Positions 22,718 to 25,331 of a stretch of DNA of 25,331 nt are shown here, piece by piece. This stretch comes from an uncultured bacterium (lineage in GTDB: Bacteria; Cyanobacteriota; Vampirovibrionia; Gastranaerophilales; Gastranaerophilaceae). The notes under the pieces are model-generated. The model was not told where the DNA came from, did no database searches, and saw nothing but the letters and a program-made list of their open reading frames with translations. The stretch lies in assembly GCA_902803265.1 (NCBI GenBank), contig CADCPD010000004.1, positions 1 to 25,331 on the forward strand, given 5' to 3'. Each line of letters starts with the position of its first letter. Within the stretch, counting starts at the first letter, position 1. A program made the translations under genes and the position numbers.

Positions 22718-23585
22718 TTTCTGTAATAGTAATAAATTTATTTTCAGGTACTACATTAACCCTATTTATAATATAACCAACACCGGTTAAAAGAGTTTCT
22801 ATTTGTTTAGTTTTAGTTAAAACAGGTTTTGTAATACAGTATGTTACAACAATATATTCATTCAAATTATCCTTATTAGATTTGAATACCCTCTCTAAAA
22901 TTCCATCCTGAGGAACTTTTCTATAAACTTCTTCTGCATTTTTATGAGGATAAATAATTTTTTCCTGACCAATTGTAGCAACTACAAAAGAATCTCTTGG
23001 AATACCTTTAACATTAAAAGTTGCAACATAATCTTTACCTGCAAGAACCCTACTTGGAGATGTAAATTTTATATCCAAATTTTTGGCTTTTTCAAAAGCC
23101 AATGTTGTTTGTTCATCTACAACATAATCAGATACAAATTTCCATTTATTCTTTACTTTTTGCATATAATAAACGATGTTTGAAACACTTGTTAAAGTGC
23201 CTTCGACATTTTTATCGTCAATAACTTCAGTAGTAGTTCCATCCAAATATTCTGTAACTTCTACTATTGCATAATCGCCTCTAACATCAATATTTTTTAT
23301 TTTCAATTCTTGTTTTATATCATTATATTTTTGCCATGTTTTATCAACAATATCAATATAAACCTTCTTAGGCATAGCATCGACTGTCATATAGTCATCT
23401 GCATGAAGTTTTTTAATACCTTCTAAATCTTTTGCATTTTCATATTGAACATATTCATCCAAAACAGCTTTAATCTCTTTAACAGCTGCTGCGTTTGACT
23501 TTTGATTAGCAGTTTTTTGTGCTGCATCTGCTTCTATCGGCATTAATAATAAAATAAATAAAATTGTTAAAATAATCTTTTTCAT
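22692..23585 (-). CDS. Secreted protein with NTF2-like (SnoaL/DUF4440-type) domain
   Basis: The 297-residue protein has a signal peptide (MKKIILTILFILLLMPIEADA, cleavage near 21), so it is probably periplasmic or surface-exposed; no lipobox Cys is present. Residues 33-165 show the NTF2-like order: a helix with VLDEYVQYENAKDLEGIKKLHADDY, then strands (ELKIKNIDVRGDYAIVEVTEYLDG, NIVYYMQKVKNKWKFVSDYVVDE). The C-terminal half (about 170-290) looks like a beta-rich domain and is unrecognised. NTF2-like domains bind small ligands or act as scaffolds; no catalytic residues can be named. It starts 14 bp after fliI and overlaps lspA by 26 bp. Confidence 0.75.
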   Translation of the reverse strand: MKKIILTILFILLLMPIEADAAQKTANQKSNAAAVKEIKAVLDEYVQYENAKDLEGIKKLHADDYMTVDAMPKKVYIDIVDKTWQKYNDIKQELKIKNIDVRGDYAIVEVTEYLDGTTTEVIDDKNVEGTLTSVSNIVYYMQKVKNKWKFVSDYVVDEQTTLAFEKAKNLDIKFTSPSRVLAGKDYVATFNVKGIPRDSFVVATIGQEKIIYPHKNAEEVYRKVPQDGILERVFKSNKDNLNEYIVVTYCITKPVLTKTKQIETLLTGVGYIINRVNVVPENKFITITENDKKETKI

Positions 23586-23599
23586 AAATTTATTATACC

Positions 23600-24952
23600 C
23601 TAAATATTTACATTTGCCATCATCTGAATTAATGTATCAATTGTTGTATCCATACTAACAATATCTGTAGTTCTTTGTTGTAAAAATCCGTTAATTTGCG
23701 GCATCATTTCAATTGCAATATCAAGACTCGGATTAGAACCTGCCTGATACATACCTACATCAATTAAGTCTTTGTTTTCTCTGTACAGAGCAAGTAATTT
23801 TCTCATTTTACCTGCGGCTTCTTTGTGTTCGGAAGACGCAATTGCACTCATCAAACGTGAAATACTACCCAAAACATCAATTGCCGGATAGTGATTTGCT
23901 TCCGCAACTTTTCTTGATAAGAAAATGTGACCGTCTGTAATACCACGAACCGTATCTACAATAGGGTCATTAATATCATCACCTTCCATCAAAACTGTAT
24001 AAAAAGCTGTAATTGAACCTTTTGGACTATTTCCTGCTCTTTCAAGAACTTTTTGAAGCCATGAGAATATTGAAGGCGGATAACCTTTCATTGTAGGCGG
24101 TTCACCTAATGACAAACCTACTTCACGGCCTGCCATTGCACAACGTGTAATAGTATCGGTCATTAAGAACACTTTTTTACCTTTATCTCTAAAATATTCA
24201 CAAACTGCCGTTGCCGCCAACAAACATTTTTGACGAATCAATGGAGGCTGGTCACCAGTCGCACAAACAAGCACTGATTTTTTCATACCTTCCGGCCCCA
24301 AAGCATCTTCAATAAATTCTTTTACCTCACGACCACGTTCTCCGATTAGTGCAACTACGTTTACATCTGCATCGGAATTTCTTGCTATCATACCTAAAAG
24401 CGTTGATTTACCAACCCCTGAACCTGCAAATAAACCCATACGTTGTCCGCAGCCAAATGTTAAACATGAATCTATCGCTCTTACTCCGGTTGAAAACATT
24501 TCCGTAATAATAGGACGTTCAAACGGACTTGGAGGAGGACCTTCAATACTGCGCCATGATGCACCTTCAAGCTCCAAAGGATGCCCGTCCATCGGATTTC
24601 CCATAGGGTCAATCAATCTTCCAAGTAAAAAGTCTCCTACTGGGATGGTAATAGGCTGCCCAGTTGAAGATACTAAACACCCTTGACCTATTCCGTTGCC
24701 ATCTAAAAGTAATAGTAATTGAGCAACTTCTCCCTTAAACGCTGCAACTTCGGCAGGTTTTTTCTCTCCGGTATTTGTTTCGATATAGCACAAATCACCA
24801 ATTTTTAACCCCGGTAATTTTACTTCAACGGTCAAACCTAACAACTTTGATACTGTACCTTTATATTGGTACAAACAAGTATTATCTATTACTTTCTTTG
24901 CTTTTTCTTTTATATTGTCTAATCGTTCTTGATCAATTTCGTCTGTAATCAT
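23600..24952 (-). CDS. fliI: Flagellar type III export ATPase FliI
   Basis: It is the ATPase of the flagellar export apparatus, a hexamer at the cytoplasmic face. The 450-residue protein has an N-terminal beta-barrel (about 25-98) and a RecA-type core with Walker A GSGVGKST (177-184) and GERGRE (204-209). Also present are FLMTDTITRCAMAGREVGLSLGEPP, typical of FliI/SctN rather than F1-beta, and GSITAFYTVLMEGDDINDPIVD, plus the C-terminal helical domain. The flagellar rod genes elsewhere in the window make FliI much likelier than a virulence SctN. No fliH or fliJ neighbour is visible; downstream are lspA, rluD, yidC and queA. The start at 24952 lacks a clear ribosome site. Confidence 0.95.
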   Translation of the reverse strand: MITDEIDQERLDNIKEKAKKVIDNTCLYQYKGTVSKLLGLTVEVKLPGLKIGDLCYIETNTGEKKPAEVAAFKGEVAQLLLLLDGNGIGQGCLVSSTGQPITIPVGDFLLGRLIDPMGNPMDGHPLELEGASWRSIEGPPPSPFERPIITEMFSTGVRAIDSCLTFGCGQRMGLFAGSGVGKSTLLGMIARNSDADVNVVALIGERGREVKEFIEDALGPEGMKKSVLVCATGDQPPLIRQKCLLAATAVCEYFRDKGKKVFLMTDTITRCAMAGREVGLSLGEPPTMKGYPPSIFSWLQKVLERAGNSPKGSITAFYTVLMEGDDINDPIVDTVRGITDGHIFLSRKVAEANHYPAIDVLGSISRLMSAIASSEHKEAAGKMRKLLALYRENKDLIDVGMYQAGSNPSLDIAIEMMPQINGFLQQRTTDIVSMDTTIDTLIQMMANVNI

Positions 24953-24974
24953 ATTTGGTATTATAACACTTCTT

Positions 24975-25331
24975 CTATATTTTTAAAATTTCTTTATCTG
25001 TATTCAAATCTATATATCTAAAGATATTTGAAACTATACCTTCTGGGAAATAATAGTTATTATTTGCCGGAGTTATTTTTACTATTGCATTTTTTTTATC
25101 AACAGTTGCAACACTTAATAAAAATTGTTTTTGCAATACAGAAAATAAAATATATCCGCTTTTTGACTGAATTTCATTTATTGTAAAATTATTCGCATTT
25201 ATTGATGCGAGTGCCAAATAGTATAATTTTTGACTATCTACAGGAAAAATCTTTGTGCATTTTTGAAATGAAATATTTTGAGGAATGACAGCAGGATTTT
25301 GAGCTGCAGCTTGAGTAGAAACAGGTTTTAC
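24975..25331 (-). CDS. Unrecognised protein upstream of fliI, 3' part only
   Basis: The frame is open from the window edge to the stop at 24975, giving at least 118 residues, so the true start is outside. A TTG at 25217 lies in frame, but the open frame runs 38 codons further up. The visible part begins with an Ala/Gln/Pro-rich linker (VKPVSTQAAAQNPAV). A compact domain follows with KIFPVDSQKLYYLALASINANNF, IQSKSGYILFSVLQKQFLLSVATVDKK and NNYYFPEGIVSNIFRYID. It reads as a small alpha/beta domain, with no motif I can name and no membrane helix. The next gene, fliI, starts 22 bp on, so co-transcription is likely. A flagellar role is possible only by position. Confidence 0.7.
   Translation of the reverse strand, partial: VKPVSTQAAAQNPAVIPQNISFQKCTKIFPVDSQKLYYLALASINANNFTINEIQSKSGYILFSVLQKQFLLSVATVDKKNAIVKITPANNNYYFPEGIVSNIFRYIDLNTDKEILKI

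Overview
The window is about 30% GC and comes from a didermic, flagellated bacterium. It carries flagellar rod genes and the export ATPase, an LptD-type outer-membrane protein, a heptose kinase, an O-antigen-ligase-like polytopic protein, two murein-remodelling enzymes and YidC. Several traits recall Cyanobacteriota: the YidC core carries a large extracytoplasmic insert after its second transmembrane helix, a layout I recall from cyanobacterial homologues; there is a DUF4330-like protein; and the O-antigen ligase is of the broad class that includes IctB. With flagella and very low GC, the best guess is a non-photosynthetic sister lineage (Vampirovibrionia/Melainabacteria, e.g. Gastranaerophilales). 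This is an inference from gene content, not a placement.

Layout. 1-456: the 3' part of a thioredoxin-fold-like gene. 457-749: no gene, but two copies of an ~88 bp repeat (a terminator hairpin plus the 3' end of tRNA-Tyr) flanking a GC-richer, hairpin-rich 124 bp segment. 750-1017: a three-tRNA operon on the minus strand (Thr-UGU, Thr-GGU, Tyr-GUA in transcription order) behind a near-consensus promoter. 1196-3493: four rod/hook-basal-body genes (two FlgF/FlgG-like, then flgB and flgC), preceded by a sigma-28-like promoter and closed by a clear intrinsic terminator. 3592-6751 (minus): a P-loop/TPR protein of STAND-like architecture, overlapping rsmG by 68 bp. 6852-12470 (plus): a 34-codon membrane microprotein, an M23 peptidase, LptD and a TPR-bearing lytic transglycosylase, i.e. 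an envelope-building block. 12529-15741 (minus): trxB, pgi and an unrecognised acidic single-pass membrane protein. 15806-18784 (plus): heptose-7-phosphate kinase, DUF4330-like protein and O-antigen-ligase-like protein, probably an LPS/glycan operon. 18789-25331 (minus): a tightly packed set, in transcription order partial gene, fliI, NTF2-like periplasmic protein, lspA, rluD, small coiled-coil membrane protein, yidC, queA.

The window thus mixes flagellar, envelope and translation/tRNA genes in compact operons. The points most worth a second look are a signal peptidase II whose first catalytic Asp is Glu and whose N-terminal motif is lost; the strongly ribosome-bound 34-residue microprotein; the STAND/TPR protein with a predicted leaderless transcript; the sigma-28-like promoter; the tRNA-Tyr/terminator duplication; and the back-to-back promoters between the heptose kinase and the acidic protein. 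I found no CRISPR array, insertion sequence, prophage or rRNA.
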